DNA of 6,171 nt, from contig QIDJ01000330.1 of NCBI GenBank assembly GCA_003228395.1, positions 1 through 6,171 of the forward strand, read 5' to 3'. Under the pieces are notes generated by a model. That model saw nothing but the letters and a program-made list of their open reading frames with translations, ran no database searches and had not been told where the DNA came from. Below, piece by piece: positions 6,019-6,171 of this stretch (positions within the stretch are counted from its first letter, which is position 1; each line of letters opens with the position of its first letter). The position numbers were made by a program, and so were the translations under genes. Source of the DNA: Flammeovirgaceae bacterium. Lineage in GTDB: Bacteria; Bacteroidota; Bacteroidia; Cytophagales; Cyclobacteriaceae.

Positions 6019-6090
6019 TCACCCCCGGGACAGGAGGGCATGTCTTCCGCATTCCATCACCCTACAGTATAGTAATAATCTCTACTTTTT

Positions 6091-6104
6091 GTTTGTTAAA
6101 GAAC
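6091..6104 (-). promoter_or_regulatory. boxA-like antitermination element
   Basis: GTTCTTTAACAAAC on the minus strand contains TTCTTTAACA, nine of ten bases of the E. coli rrn boxA core CTCTTTAACA, which NusB/NusE bind. It lies about 25 nt upstream of the tRNA-like gene and downstream of its promoter, that is, inside the predicted leader RNA, where boxA must be to work. The motif is short and AT-rich, so chance is possible. Confidence 0.45.
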
Positions 6105-6116
6105 GTTTGATTGATA

Positions 6117-6148
6117 CAAAGTAAACAGATTAATATATTTATTGCAAA
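6117..6148 (-). promoter_or_regulatory. Promoter for the tRNA-like gene
   Basis: TTTG (6145-6148) and TTACTTTG (6117-6124, one mismatch to TAnnTTTG) are separated by 20 nt on the minus strand, close to the Bacteroidota housekeeping -33/-7 arrangement. The predicted start near 6110 gives a leader of roughly 45 nt before the tRNA-like gene. Confidence 0.5.
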
Positions 6149-6171
6149 TTATTTAATCAAATGAAGTAATA

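Larger units (their letters stand above)
5943..6066 (-). tRNA. Unusual tRNA-like gene: leucine-type body, GUC at anticodon, 54-nt variable region
   Basis: The minus strand folds as a class II tRNA. Acceptor TGTAGGG (6060-6066) pairs fully with CTCTACA (5944-5950; one G-T). U8-G9 follow, then a 3-bp D stem ATG/CAT with a loop containing GAA, GG and AGA as in bacterial tRNA-Leu. The anticodon stem CCCTC/GGGGG (6034-6038 with 6022-6026) closes loop CTGTCCC, so positions 34-36 (6029-6031) read GTC, an Asp anticodon. The T arm is GGAGG-TTCGAAC-CCTCC (5951-5967). The variable region is 54 nt (5968-6021), closed by GAGG/CCTC (6017-6020 with 5970-5973) and holding an 8-bp hairpin. The discriminator is G and CCA is not encoded. 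Total length is 124 nt against 80-95 for normal class II tRNAs. Leu body, Asp anticodon, C37 and G73 conflict, so amino-acid identity is unassigned. It may be a non-translational tRNA-like RNA or a relic, though stem integrity argues against simple decay. Confidence 0.7.

Noticed and set aside
5943..6066. Reading the tRNA-like gene as tRNA-Sec, tmRNA or an intron-containing tRNA-Leu
   Set aside because: The acceptor is 7 bp, not 8, and the anticodon is not UCA. No tmRNA tag frame or flanking pseudoknot region fits in 124 nt. The extra sequence lies in the variable region, not in the anticodon loop where group I introns sit.

Overview
The window looks like a chromosomal segment of a Bacteroidota bacterium, most likely a Cytophagales-type lineage. 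Supporting signs are TAnnTTTG-type -7 promoter elements, mostly absent Shine-Dalgarno sequences, MreB and PurH sequences of the Bacteroidota type, a DUF6503-like lipoprotein, and a lipobox ending in S-C. No close species match can be made from sequence alone.

All recognisable genes lie on the minus strand, so transcription runs from the right end to the left. From upstream to downstream: a promoter and boxA-like leader (6091-6148); an unusual 124-nt tRNA-like gene (5943-6066) with a trailer and two intrinsic terminators (5762-5852); a lipoprotein of DUF6503 type (4830-5579); purN (4204-4785); purH (2592-4118); then the cell-shape operon mreB (1471-2496), mreC (615-1454), mreD (109-618) and the first 34 codons of mrdA/PBP2 (1-102). 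The last three junctions are very tight (16-nt gap, 4-nt overlap, 6-nt gap), which indicates one translationally coupled operon. The gaps before purN, purH and mreB (44-95 nt) leave room for internal promoters, and a perfect -7 element sits in front of purH.

Functionally, PurN and PurH carry out formyl transfer and ring-closure steps of de novo purine synthesis, both using 10-formyl-tetrahydrofolate. MreB, MreC, MreD and PBP2 are core parts of the Rod complex, which inserts peptidoglycan along the lateral wall. The lipoprotein has no established function.

The real outlier is the tRNA-like gene. Its acceptor, D and T arms are intact and the D arm is of the leucine type. The anticodon position reads GUC (Asp), position 37 is C, the discriminator is G, and the variable region is 54 nt with a nested 8-bp hairpin. 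With the boxA-like leader and terminators it looks like a self-contained stable-RNA transcription unit of about 300 nt. Whether it works in translation, in another process, or is a tRNA relic cannot be settled from this sequence.
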